Virus record (IMG/VR): IMGVR_UViG_3300011436_000005
Location: 1 to 24,812 of that record
Length of the DNA: 24,812 nt
Strand: one strand, 5' to 3'
From: a virus
Part shown: in pieces, positions 1 through 6,435 of the stretch
How the letters are laid out: each line of letters starts with the position of its first letter
How positions within the stretch are numbered: position 1 is the first letter of the stretch
Program-made: the position numbers and the translations under genes
The notes under the pieces: generated by a model
The model's input: the letters and a program-made list of their open reading frames with translations, nothing else
Databases searched by the model: none
What the model was told of the DNA's origin: nothing

Positions 1-1
1 C

Positions 2-466
2 ATCGTTTCCTTCGGCACGGTCGTTCAGGGCGAAATCGGCGGATGGATCGAGGCCGAGGCAAACCTGCAGGTGTCCGGCAACGCGTGGGTGTACGGCAAC
101 GCGTGGGTGTCCGACAACGCGCGGGTGTCCGGCAACGCGCGGGTGTACGGCGACGCGCAGGTGTCCGACAACGCGCGGGTGTACGGCGACGCGCGGGTGT
201 ACGGCGACGCGCGGGTGTACGGTGACGCGGACTTCCTGCTGATAGGGCCTCTCGGTTCGCGCGGTGACCCCCTTTGTATCCATGCCGACCTGAAGCTCGG
301 CGTTCGCTTTACGACCGGATGTTTTTCCGGCACCGAATTGCAATTGAAAGAGGCGATCAGCAAAACTCACGGCGACAACGAATACGCGAAGCAGTACCGC
401 GCCGCGATTGAGCTTGCCTCGCTCGTCGTGCGGCCGGCGAAGGCCGAGAAAAAAGAGGCCGCGTAA
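2..466 (+). CDS. Hexapeptide-repeat (left-handed beta-helix) protein, 5' partial
   Basis: The frame is open from the window edge, so the start lies upstream; 154 residues are visible. The N-terminal part reads GEIGGWIEAEANL, the usual lead-in of phage hexapeptide proteins. About nine six-residue units of the type V-(S/Y)-(G/D)-(N/D)-A-(R/W) follow, encoded by an 18-bp tandem repeat. Such repeats fold into a left-handed beta helix. The C-terminal half is not repetitive and ends in a Lys/Glu/Ala-rich tail. Proteins of this type are common in phage early regions, but their role is unknown; no acetyltransferase catalytic residues are recognisable. The stop overlaps the next start by one base (TAATG), so translation is probably coupled. 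Confidence 0.85.
   Translation: MVSFGTVVQGEIGGWIEAEANLQVSGNAWVYGNAWVSDNARVSGNARVYGDAQVSDNARVYGDARVYGDARVYGDADFLLIGPLGSRGDPLCIHADLKLGVRFTTGCFSGTELQLKEAISKTHGDNEYAKQYRAAIELASLVVRPAKAEKKEAA
71..232 (+). repeat. 18-bp coding tandem repeat, nine units
   Basis: Nine consecutive 18-bp units of consensus GTGTNCGGCRACGCGNGG start at 71, 89, 107, 125, 143, 161, 179, 197 and 215. Each encodes one hexapeptide turn of the beta-helix protein. The units are very similar at DNA level, not only in protein, so copy number could vary by slippage or recombination. Confidence 0.9.
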
Positions 467-870
467 TGGACCGGGACATTCAGTTTCTTCAGACGGCAGG
501 TGAAGCGGTAAACGCCGCAGCGGTCGGCTTGCGGGAAGACAACGACCGCGCCGAGCGCCGCGCCGGGCTGAACCTTGCCGACGCGCGCGAGGAACTAACG
601 CTCCGCGACCAGGGCGTGATCGCCCTCGGCCTGTGCGCCACCACCCGCGCGTATTCCCAGGGATTGAAGGCGCTGGTGACGTGGGCACCTGACGCGCTCA
701 CCTTCACCTGCGAACACGACGACGAGCAGATCGCCCGGTGGGCCGGATTCAACGCCCTCGAAGGTGAGGACGATTTCGAAGAGCGCCGCATCAAATTGAT
801 CTGGATGGGCACAAGGCAGACCGAGCGCGGCACCTTCGCGGCGCAGTTCGAAGTGGTGGAAGCCGAATGA
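466..870 (+). CDS. Hypothetical phage protein
   Basis: This 134-aa acidic soluble protein has no recognised family, membrane segment or signal peptide. The N-terminal half is helical and Ala/Arg/Glu-rich. The C-terminal part contains an aromatic/charged stretch (FEERRIKLIWMGTRQTERG) that looks like a small alpha/beta fold. It starts inside the stop of the beta-helix gene (TAATG) and its stop overlaps the next start (ATGA), so it belongs to the left operon. The many flanking coupled genes support it as real despite unknown function. Confidence 0.75.
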   Translation: MDRDIQFLQTAGEAVNAAAVGLREDNDRAERRAGLNLADAREELTLRDQGVIALGLCATTRAYSQGLKALVTWAPDALTFTCEHDDEQIARWAGFNALEGEDDFEERRIKLIWMGTRQTERGTFAAQFEVVEAE

Positions 871-950
871 CCGGCGACGTTGCCGTGTCGTTCGTTGTTG
901 CCGCTGCTGGCCTGTTCGCCGTCGCCGACATTCTCTGGAGGTTCCTATGA
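867..950 (+). CDS. 27-aa membrane miniprotein
   Basis: This short ORF begins in an ATGA overlap with the preceding stop and ends in an ATGA overlap with the following start. It encodes 27 residues beginning MTGDVAVSFVVAAAGLFAV and ending ADILWRFL, which is one hydrophobic segment with a short charged tail. A Shine-Dalgarno-like TGGAGG near its 3' end serves the next gene. The perfect tiling between two coupled genes is the main evidence that it is translated; the role is unknown. Confidence 0.55.
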   Translation: MTGDVAVSFVVAAAGLFAVADILWRFL

Positions 951-1150
951 GCCGCATCCTCGACAAGTCGTTCAAGTACGTGCCGTCGCACGAAACGGAC
1001 CTGAAGAAGCGGTTCGCCAAGATGCGCGCCGAACTGAAAGCGAAGGCCGCGCGGGAAGCCGAACAGGCGCGCGTCCAAGCCGCGCAGAACGCCGCCAACG
1101 CTGCCGAGGCCAGCAGCAAAACCATTTCACTGAAAGCGAGGAAAAAATGA
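947..1150 (+). CDS. Small basic coiled-coil protein, hypothetical
   Basis: The protein has 67 residues and a TGGAGG ribosome site 7 bases before its ATG. The first 20 residues (MSRILDKSFKYVPSHETDLK) are followed by a long Lys/Arg/Glu/Ala helix with heptad character and a basic tail ending KARKK. It is probably a small helical nucleic-acid or protein-binding factor, but there is no recognised family. It overlaps ERF by ATGA, so it may be co-translated with the recombination genes. Confidence 0.65.
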   Translation: MSRILDKSFKYVPSHETDLKKRFAKMRAELKAKAAREAEQARVQAAQNAANAAEASSKTISLKARKK

Positions 1151-1956
1151 GCGCAGTTCTTGAGAAGGACACGAAGCCCGGCTCGACCGTCGTCGTCGCC
1201 GATACGCCGTACTCGAAGCGCGAGGCCGCGCCCGTGCCCACGCCAGTTCAGGACCAGACACCGATGCACATGCTGTCGGTCGCGGTACGAAACGGCATGG
1301 ACGTTGCCACCATCAAAGACCTGATGGCGCTGCAGGAGCGCTGGGACGCGAACGAAGCGCGCAAGGCCTTCAACGGCGCCTTCGCCGATTTCAAGTCCGA
1401 GGCGGTGAAGATCATCAAGCGCACCGAGGTCAAGGACGGCCCGCTGAAGGGGAAGTTTCACGCGAACCTGTTCGACGTGGTAGACGCCACCACGCCGCCC
1501 CTGTCGAAGCACGGCCTCACCATTTCGTGGAAGCTGACCAAGGACGATCCGGCATGGATGGAAGTGACGTGCACGCTGCGCCACGTCGGAGGTCACTCGG
1601 AATCGGTTTCGATGGGCGGGGCACCGGACACCGGCCCCGGCCGCAACGCCATCCAGGCGCGCGGCAGCGCGAAAAGCTACCTCGAGCGCTACACCGCCAC
1701 CGCGATCCTGGGCCTCGCCGCGCAGGACGCGGACAACGACGGCAAGGGTGGCAAGGACAACAAGCTGCCCGAGTACCAGTACCAGGCGTTCGTGAAGAAG
1801 ATCACGGACTGCACGACCGAAGAAAAAGCACTGAAGGCCTGGCGCGAAGGGCTCGCCGAGTGCGAGAAGTTGAAGGACAGCGACAGCGCGAAGGCGCTGC
1901 GCATCGTCCTGCGCGATCACCGCGCGTTCATCGCCAAAGCGAACAAAGCGGCGTGA
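1147..1956 (+). CDS. erf: ERF-family single-strand annealing protein
   Basis: ERF proteins anneal complementary single strands in phage recombination and genome circularisation. The start at 1147 (MSAVLEKDTK, ATGA overlap, GCGAGG upstream) gives 269 aa, the usual length; a longer open frame starting at 880 only runs through upstream genes. The ERF core spans about residues 50-190, with the helix EARKAFNGAFADFK, the strand region KFHANLFDVVDATTPPLSKHGL, and the typical GRNAIQARGSAKSYLERYT segment followed by GLAAQDADNDG. The C-terminal helical region (about 190-269) is lysine-rich. It lies next to a YqaJ-type exonuclease, the classic two-component recombination pair. Family assignment is by motif recognition. 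Confidence 0.9.
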   Translation: MSAVLEKDTKPGSTVVVADTPYSKREAAPVPTPVQDQTPMHMLSVAVRNGMDVATIKDLMALQERWDANEARKAFNGAFADFKSEAVKIIKRTEVKDGPLKGKFHANLFDVVDATTPPLSKHGLTISWKLTKDDPAWMEVTCTLRHVGGHSESVSMGGAPDTGPGRNAIQARGSAKSYLERYTATAILGLAAQDADNDGKGGKDNKLPEYQYQAFVKKITDCTTEEKALKAWREGLAECEKLKDSDSAKALRIVLRDHRAFIAKANKAA

Positions 1957-2588
1957 TGGACCTCTCCGCCAGCATTCTCATCCAAGGCTCCCCGGAGTGG
2001 CTGCAGGCCCGCTGCGGTCACGCCACCGCGTCAGAGTTTTCCTCGATCCTCGCGAAGGGTCAGGGCAAGATGCGCGCCTCCTACCTTCGGCGCGTGGTGG
2101 CTGAGCGCCTGACCGGCAAGCCATCGGAAAACTACAGCCACGGAGCATGGGCGAAGAATCTTGAGCGCGGCCAGGAGCAGGAACCGCACGCCCGCATGGC
2201 TTACGAGGCCCTCACCGGCAACCCGGTCGAGGAGGTCGGCTTCCTCAAGCATCGGGACCTGATGGCTGGCTGCTCGCCAGATGGACTGATCGGCACTGAG
2301 GGCGGCGCGGAAATCAAGAGCGTCATCCCAACCGTGCAGCTGACGACGATCCTCGATGGCGGCTATCCGTCCGAGCATCAGGCCCAGGTGCAGGGCTCGC
2401 TGTGGATCTCCGGTCGGAAGTATTGGGATTTTTGCTCGTTTTCTCCCGACATGCCGGCGAACCTGCGCTGCTACGTGCACCGCGTCGAGCGCGACGAGAA
2501 ATACATCCTCAACCTCGCGGCCGAGGTGACCGTATTCCTGAAGGAAGTCGATGCCCTGGTCGCGAAACTCATGGAGCGCAAAGCATGA
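1956..2588 (+). CDS. YqaJ/lambda-exonuclease family recombinase
   Basis: This 210-aa protein is the likely 5'-3' exonuclease partner of ERF; it would resect double-strand ends to expose single strands. The N-terminus (about residues 10-27) carries the family motif GSPEWLQARCGHATASEFS. A central SPDGLIG..GGAEIKS block supplies the Asp and Glu-x-Lys metal-binding residues of the PD-(D/E)XK fold. QAQVQGSLWISGRKYWDF is the usual following helix and strand. The start is fixed by the TGATG overlap with the erf stop; a longer open frame upstream is only readthrough of the wrong frame in erf. It overlaps the next gene by ATGA. Confidence 0.9.
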   Translation: MDLSASILIQGSPEWLQARCGHATASEFSSILAKGQGKMRASYLRRVVAERLTGKPSENYSHGAWAKNLERGQEQEPHARMAYEALTGNPVEEVGFLKHRDLMAGCSPDGLIGTEGGAEIKSVIPTVQLTTILDGGYPSEHQAQVQGSLWISGRKYWDFCSFSPDMPANLRCYVHRVERDEKYILNLAAEVTVFLKEVDALVAKLMERKA

Positions 2589-3514
2589 AACCCGGCGAAG
2601 AGATCGTTGCGTATTCCCCGACGAAGGCGGCACTCGCCGACCTGACGACCCGCTTCAAGGGCCTGGTGTTCGACGTCACCACGCCGAAGGGCATGCAGGA
2701 CGCCAAGGCCGCGCACAAGGAACTGGCCGCGCACCGCATCACGCTGGAGAAAGCGCGCGTCACCACGAAGGCCGAAGCCCTCGCCTACGGGAAGTACGTT
2801 GACTCCGAAGCGCAGAAGATCGCCGAGCAGCTGGCCGAGCTCGAGGACCCGATCAAGGCACAGATCGAGACTGAAACGAAGCGCGAGCAGCGCGAACGCG
2901 AAGCCGCGGTTGAGGCCGAGAAGCTGCGCCTCGCGCAGGAAGAGAACGCCCGTCGGGAAGCCGAGGAGAAGCGCCTGGCCGACGAGCGGGCGAAGAACGA
3001 GGCCGAAGCGAAGCGGCTGGCCGACGAGAAGGCCAAGTTCGAGGCCGAGCAGGCGGCAGCGCGCGCGAAGGTCGAAGCGGAAGAGCGCGAGCGCCGCGCC
3101 AAGGTCGAGGAAGAAGAGCGCGCCTCGCGTGCCCGCATCGAGGAACAGGAACGGGCAGCGCGCGCGGTGGTGGAACAGGCCGAGCGCGATGCCAAGGCCC
3201 TGCGCGATGCGGAACTGGAGCGCCAGCGGGTCGCCGACGAATCGCGCCGCAAGGCCGAAGCCGAGGCGGAAGCCAAGGCCAAGGCGGAGCGCGACGCCAA
3301 GGAAGAAGCGGAGCGCAAGACGCGCGCGGAAGCCGAGGCGAAGGCGAAGGCCGAGCAGGACCGGAAGGATGCCGAGGCGCGCGAGCGTCAGCGCCTGGTG
3401 CTGGAGAAGGCCGACTCCCGCACGTCCCTCGAAATCTGGCGGAACCGCTACGGACACATGCCGGAGTACGCCGGCGTGGTGAAGGTGATCGACGAATGCC
3501 TCGAAACTGCGTGA
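2585..3514 (+). CDS. Coiled-coil protein of the recombination cluster (DUF1351-like arrangement)
   Basis: The protein has 309 residues. The N-terminal domain (about 1-95) has the pattern SPTKAALADLTTRFKG, VTTPKGMQDAKAAHKEL and EKARVTTKAEALAYGK, which resembles phage proteins placed beside ERF/RecT genes. From about residue 96 to 280 it is an almost uninterrupted TolA-like coiled coil rich in Ala, Glu, Lys and Arg. The last 30 residues form a small globular tail (SLEIWRNRYGHMPEYAGV). It is coupled to the exonuclease by ATGA. It probably organises recombination proteins or DNA, but function is inferred only from position. The low-complexity coil will produce misleading database hits. Confidence 0.7.
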   Translation: MKPGEEIVAYSPTKAALADLTTRFKGLVFDVTTPKGMQDAKAAHKELAAHRITLEKARVTTKAEALAYGKYVDSEAQKIAEQLAELEDPIKAQIETETKREQREREAAVEAEKLRLAQEENARREAEEKRLADERAKNEAEAKRLADEKAKFEAEQAAARAKVEAEERERRAKVEEEERASRARIEEQERAARAVVEQAERDAKALRDAELERQRVADESRRKAEAEAEAKAKAERDAKEEAERKTRAEAEAKAKAEQDRKDAEARERQRLVLEKADSRTSLEIWRNRYGHMPEYAGVVKVIDECLETA

Positions 3515-3804
3515 ACGCGCTCGCCCGCCACCGCATGACCGTCGCCGCCCTCGGCTGCTTGCTTGGCCGGCGTGGCGTGGGCGGCTGCGAGGGCGCGACC
3601 GAACTCCACCACGTTGCCGAGGGCTCCGGAGTTCGCAACGAATGGGCGCTCGTCCCGCTTTGCGAAGGGCATCACCGCGGGCCCGCAGGACTTCACGGCA
3701 TGGGCCCGAAGGCTTTCAGCCGGCTGTACCGGCCGCCGGGAGATTCGGAATTCGGCCTGCTGATCTGGCTGCTGGAGTGCCTGGCGCACCGGAGGGCGGC
3801 GTGA
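3496..3804 (+). CDS. Ref-like HNH endonuclease (recombination enhancement function)
   Basis: The 102 residues match the P1 Ref type of HNH protein: RHRMTVAALGC, then ELHHVAEG, VPLCEGHHRGP and GLHGMG. The ELHH, PLCxxHH and LHGMG blocks carry the expected zinc and catalytic histidines. P1 Ref is a RecA-dependent nuclease that cuts displacement loops. The usual second Cys after GC is Gly here (GCLLGRR), and a Cys occurs eight residues later in GGCEG, so metal binding may differ. The ATG at 3496 overlaps the previous gene by 19 bp; an internal ATG at 3535 is an alternative. It is the last gene of the recombination module. Confidence 0.75.
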   Translation: MPRNCVNALARHRMTVAALGCLLGRRGVGGCEGATELHHVAEGSGVRNEWALVPLCEGHHRGPAGLHGMGPKAFSRLYRPPGDSEFGLLIWLLECLAHRRAA

Positions 3805-3805
3805 A

Positions 3806-4282
3806 ATGAACCTTCGCCGGTTCGTGCGCGACACGCTCAGACCAGCCATCGGCTTCGTGCTGGCCGGGCTCGGACTGACGGCCTTCCTGATTGGAGCGGC
3901 TGCGTTTCTTGTTTTCAGTTGCACACCGGCCCATGCCCAGGTCGAGATTCGCATGGCCTCCCGCCAAGGGGTTGACGGGAACATGGTGCCCGTCCTGCAA
4001 GTCCGTGGCTTGGAATGTCCGAATGCGCTGTCGAAAGGTGCGGCTTGGGAGGGTTGTTCCTATTTCGGTTATGTCAATTTCATCGGCGGCGGCGCCAACA
4101 TCGAACTTACCGCCCGACATGAGGATGACCACGTAGCCGGGATGAGGCATAGCCCGGACTGGCTGACTGCCGGGAGCGGCCACAAGTGCGTGGTGATTCT
4201 CGCTCAAGGGCACACGCAATGGAAGGCTGGGAATCTTCTCTGCCGACGTGGTGACGGCAGTTACTACCAAATTCAACCATGA
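3806..4282 (+). CDS. Exported protein with metzincin-like HExxHxxGxxH motif
   Basis: The protein has 158 residues. A basic N-terminus and long hydrophobic segment (about 14-38) end in CTPAHA before Gln45, a good signal-peptidase site; Cys39 makes a lipoprotein site a weaker alternative. The mature part contains HEDDHVAGMRH at residues 105-115, an exact HExxHxxGxxH zinc motif as in metzincin proteases. Cysteines at 71 and 84 and more near the C-terminus could form disulfides in the periplasm. No clear Met-turn follows, and the protein is small, so catalysis is unproven. It starts one base after the Ref stop. A periplasmic role on host proteins or envelope is inference. Confidence 0.7.
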   Translation: MNLRRFVRDTLRPAIGFVLAGLGLTAFLIGAAAFLVFSCTPAHAQVEIRMASRQGVDGNMVPVLQVRGLECPNALSKGAAWEGCSYFGYVNFIGGGANIELTARHEDDHVAGMRHSPDWLTAGSGHKCVVILAQGHTQWKAGNLLCRRGDGSYYQIQP

Positions 4283-4295
4283 CTCGGAGGACCAA

Positions 4296-4778
4296 ATGAC
4301 GCTGGACGAACAGATCAAATGCGTCGGCCGCGAGACCGGCCTGCGCAAGGCCGTGTATCCGCGCTTCGTCGCCTCGAAGAAGCTCACGCAGGAGAAAGCG
4401 GACTACGAGCTGGCGGCAATGGAGGAGGTCTACAAGACGCTGAAGGCGCTGAAGGCCGACAGCGGAGCGAAGGTTGCACCAAATGCCGCTCCGCAGGAAG
4501 TGCCCGAGTCTCGGATGGTTCATAGCCTCCCCAAAGGCGGGCCAACACCTGCGGCAGCGGCTCCGGAGGCGCGGGCGAAACTCAGCGCACCGCAGCAGAC
4601 GGAGCAGCCAGACCACAGCGAGTTAGTGGAGAGATTGCACGAACTCTATCGGCGCATGGGGCGTGACGAAGATTCGATAATTGGCGTTAGGGACATGAAA
4701 GTTGTGCTAGATGCCGCCTCCGCCCTCTCGCGCACCGGGGCTGCGGGCGCTGTTTCAGACGGAAAGGTGGAAGCATGA
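4296..4778 (+). CDS. Hypothetical phage protein with helical N-terminus
   Basis: The 160-aa product starts at 4296 because CGGAGG sits 6 bases before that ATG; an upstream in-frame start at 4248 lies inside the exported protein gene and lacks such a site. The N-terminus (LDEQIKCVGRETGLRKAVYPRFV, then QEKADYELAAMEEVYKTLKAL) matches a short phage helical domain that I recognise by pattern but cannot name. A Pro/Ala-rich linker (about 65-105) joins it to a C-terminal helical part (HELYRRMGRDEDSI). GC content drops in the last third and stays low in the next gene. Confidence 0.75.
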   Translation: MTLDEQIKCVGRETGLRKAVYPRFVASKKLTQEKADYELAAMEEVYKTLKALKADSGAKVAPNAAPQEVPESRMVHSLPKGGPTPAAAAPEARAKLSAPQQTEQPDHSELVERLHELYRRMGRDEDSIIGVRDMKVVLDAASALSRTGAAGAVSDGKVEA

Positions 4779-5152
4779 ATATTGATGAGGCTAAGAAATT
4801 TCTCAAACTCGCTGGTGTTTGCTACCCGCCTGACGACGAGACTCCGGGGCTTGTTCTAAACATGAATGACGTATGGGGATGGGCGACAGCGTGGGGCGAG
4901 GATGTTCCAGACGATCAGATAATGGAGGTTATCGTATTGCTGTGCAGATACGGGGATGCTGGCCTTCTATATTGGGTCAGTGAACGGAACGAATGTATGC
5001 GCTCAGAGTTCGAGGACATAAATCGATTCGTTGATTTTGTCCGAAACGAGGAGCGAATCAAGAAAGAGACGCCAGAATCCAATAAGCGCGCCTACAGGAA
5101 GGTAACGTACACGCTCGGCGCACCGATAGACAGCCGGAGCGCCAAGGGATGA
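4775..5152 (+). CDS. Hypothetical protein, relatively AT-rich
   Basis: This 125-aa soluble protein has an acidic, tryptophan-containing N-terminal half (NMNDVWGWATAWGEDVPDDQ) and a basic C-terminus. No family was recognised. Its codons use clearly more A/T at third positions than the recombination genes before it (for example ATT, GAT, AAA, TTT runs), which suggests separate acquisition. It starts in an ATGA overlap with the preceding gene and ends in one with the DUF4224 gene, so it is expressed as part of the same operon. Confidence 0.7.
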   Translation: MNIDEAKKFLKLAGVCYPPDDETPGLVLNMNDVWGWATAWGEDVPDDQIMEVIVLLCRYGDAGLLYWVSERNECMRSEFEDINRFVDFVRNEERIKKETPESNKRAYRKVTYTLGAPIDSRSAKG

Positions 5153-5349
5153 GCCTCTGCTTCACCCGCGAGGAATTGCAGGAAATGGCCGGCCGGACCC
5201 GCCGCTCGGCGGTCGTCCGGTGGCTCGATGCCCGGCAGATTCCCTACGTGCTGGACGCCGACGGCTGGCCGAAGGTGCTCCGGACCGCCGTCCTTGACCA
5301 GTCGCACGCGACCCCGCATCCTGCCGAACCCCAGCTCCGCTTTCAATGA
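5149..5349 (+). CDS. DUF4224 protein (integrase-adjacent small protein)
   Basis: The 66 residues match DUF4224: FTREELQEMAGRTRRSAVVRWL, IPYVLDADGWPKVLR. These small proteins are normally encoded directly upstream of phage tyrosine integrases, often overlapping them by ATGA, and have been proposed to act like excisionases. Here the stop lies in CAATGA, where an ATG in another frame overlaps the TGA exactly as an integrase start would. Instead of an integrase, a radical SAM cassette begins two bases after the stop. The same CAATGAAT is repeated beyond the cassette, followed by an integrase-like start. The C-terminal tail (ATPHPAEPQLRFQ) appears intact. Confidence 0.85.
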   Translation: MSLCFTREELQEMAGRTRRSAVVRWLDARQIPYVLDADGWPKVLRTAVLDQSHATPHPAEPQLRFQ

Positions 5350-5351
5350 AT
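5344..5351 (+). repeat. Left 8-bp flanking direct repeat (putative target duplication)
   Basis: CAATGAAT here is identical to 6460-6467. It contains the DUF4224 stop codon and abuts the left inverted repeat with no gap. Confidence 0.7.
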
Positions 5352-5392
5352 GGGAATTATATACTTGACTCCACCAAGCGAATCAGCGGGTT
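5352..5392 (+). repeat. Left inverted repeat of radical SAM cassette
   Basis: This 41-bp sequence matches the reverse complement of 6395-6435 at 34 positions without gaps. Its outer 13 bases also match the reverse complement of 6447-6459 perfectly. It ends one base before the radical SAM start codon at 5393. On the minus strand it contains a TATAAT hexamer. Confidence 0.75.
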
Positions 5393-6379
5393 ATGAACGT
5401 TAGATTGACTCAAATTGACGGCGCGTTACCGAATCTGGCGCTGATGAAACTCGCGCACTGGCATAAAGCGCAGGGCGACACCGTGACCGTGACGCGCCAC
5501 ATCGAGCCGCAGCTTGACGATCCGACCTATGACAAGGTGTACGGCTCCGCTATCTTCAAATTCTCGCAAGACCGCCTGATGAGATTCCAGCGGCAATGGC
5601 CGACCGCCATCGTGGGCGGGACTGGCACGCCATACGTTCACACCGTCGAGGACGTGATCGGCAAGCCTGAGCATGAGTTCTACGATTACAGCGGCTACCC
5701 AGACTTCAAAGACTCGCTAGGCTTCACGCAGCGCGGGTGCCGCCTCAAGTGCAAGTTCTGCGTGGTGCCGACGAAAGAGGGCAAGAATCGCGGACTTAAT
5801 CCCGTATCGGCAATCTGGCGCGGCGATCCCTACCCGCGCAACCTGAACATTCTTGATAACGACTTTTTCGGTCAACCGGACTGGCGACTGCGGATAGCCG
5901 AGATCATTGAAGGCAAGTTCCGAATCTGCCTTCAGCAAGGGATCAACGTCAGGCTCATTGACGAGGCCGCTGCCGCCGCGCTGGCGACCGTCCAGTACCG
6001 AGACACCAAGTTCAAGGAACGACGCCTATACACGGCCTGGGACAACCTGAAAGACGAAGGCGTGTTCTTCAAGGGCGTGGACATTCTGGAACGTGCTGGC
6101 ATCCCGCCGAAGCAACTGCGGGCATACATGCTGATCGGCTTCGACAAAAACGAAACTTGGGAGCGCCTATGGCACCGCTTCAACCGGATGGTCGAGCGCG
6201 GCATTGAGCCTTACCCGATGGTGTTCGACCGCAGCCGAAAGGATTTGACCAAGTTCCAGAGGTGGGTAATCACCGGCCTCTATCGGGCTGTCCCGTTCAG
6301 CGAGTACGACGCCAACATGAAAGGCTCTGCTGCCGAGAACGCTGAAAACGCGCAGAAACAAGCCCGGATGTTCGCGTGA
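5393..6379 (+). CDS. Phage-type radical SAM protein
   Basis: The 328-aa protein has Cys116-x3-Cys120-x2-Cys123 (RGCRLKCKFC), the 4Fe-4S/S-adenosylmethionine motif of radical SAM enzymes. The first 110 residues (MNVRLTQIDGALPNLALMKL..., YDKVYGSAIFKFS) resemble the B12-binding-like alpha/beta domain seen before some radical SAM cores, but there is no DxHxxG cobalamin motif. Later core pieces include NILDNDFFGQ, LQQGINVRLI, and YMLIGFDKNETWE. Proteins of this shape occur in phages; the substrate is unknown. It is the only gene of the inverted-repeat-bounded cassette and is not coupled to its neighbours. The site upstream (GCGGG) is a weak ribosome site. Confidence 0.85.
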   Translation: MNVRLTQIDGALPNLALMKLAHWHKAQGDTVTVTRHIEPQLDDPTYDKVYGSAIFKFSQDRLMRFQRQWPTAIVGGTGTPYVHTVEDVIGKPEHEFYDYSGYPDFKDSLGFTQRGCRLKCKFCVVPTKEGKNRGLNPVSAIWRGDPYPRNLNILDNDFFGQPDWRLRIAEIIEGKFRICLQQGINVRLIDEAAAAALATVQYRDTKFKERRLYTAWDNLKDEGVFFKGVDILERAGIPPKQLRAYMLIGFDKNETWERLWHRFNRMVERGIEPYPMVFDRSRKDLTKFQRWVITGLYRAVPFSEYDANMKGSAAENAENAQKQARMFA

Positions 6380-6385
6380 TGAAGC

Positions 6386-6416
6386 CCACTAGCCAAGCCG
6401 TTGAATCGGTTAGTGG
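6386..6416 (+). other. Hairpin after radical SAM gene
   Basis: CCACTAGCC (6386-6394) pairs with GGTTAGTGG (6408-6416) through nine pairs, one of them G-U, around a 13-base loop. No U-tract follows, so a classical intrinsic terminator is doubtful. It overlaps the inner part of the right inverted repeat. Confidence 0.5.
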
Positions 6417-6435
6417 AGTTAAGTATATAAGTCCC
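6395..6435 (-). repeat. Right inner inverted repeat of radical SAM cassette
   Basis: The reverse complement aligns without gaps to 5352-5392 (34/41). Differences are evenly spread single substitutions, suggesting an old duplication rather than a recent one. Confidence 0.75.

Noticed and set aside
71-232. Regular repeats resembling a CRISPR-like or satellite array
   Set aside because: The 18-bp units have no spacers and stay in frame as hexapeptides of a recognisable beta-helix protein.
25-363. Minus-strand ORF with SPYTRA-type peptide repeats
   Set aside because: It is the antisense shadow of the 18-bp coding repeats and has no ribosome site.
595-1920. Minus-strand 441-aa ORF
   Set aside because: It lies opposite erf and upstream genes; high GC leaves antisense frames open, and its composition is Arg/Leu/Val-rich noise.
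2471-3457. Minus-strand Leu/Gly/Arg-rich 328-aa ORF that looks hydrophobic
   Set aside because: It is the complement of the coiled-coil repeats (GAG/GCC/AAG read as CTC/GGC/CTT); the apparent membrane character is an artefact.
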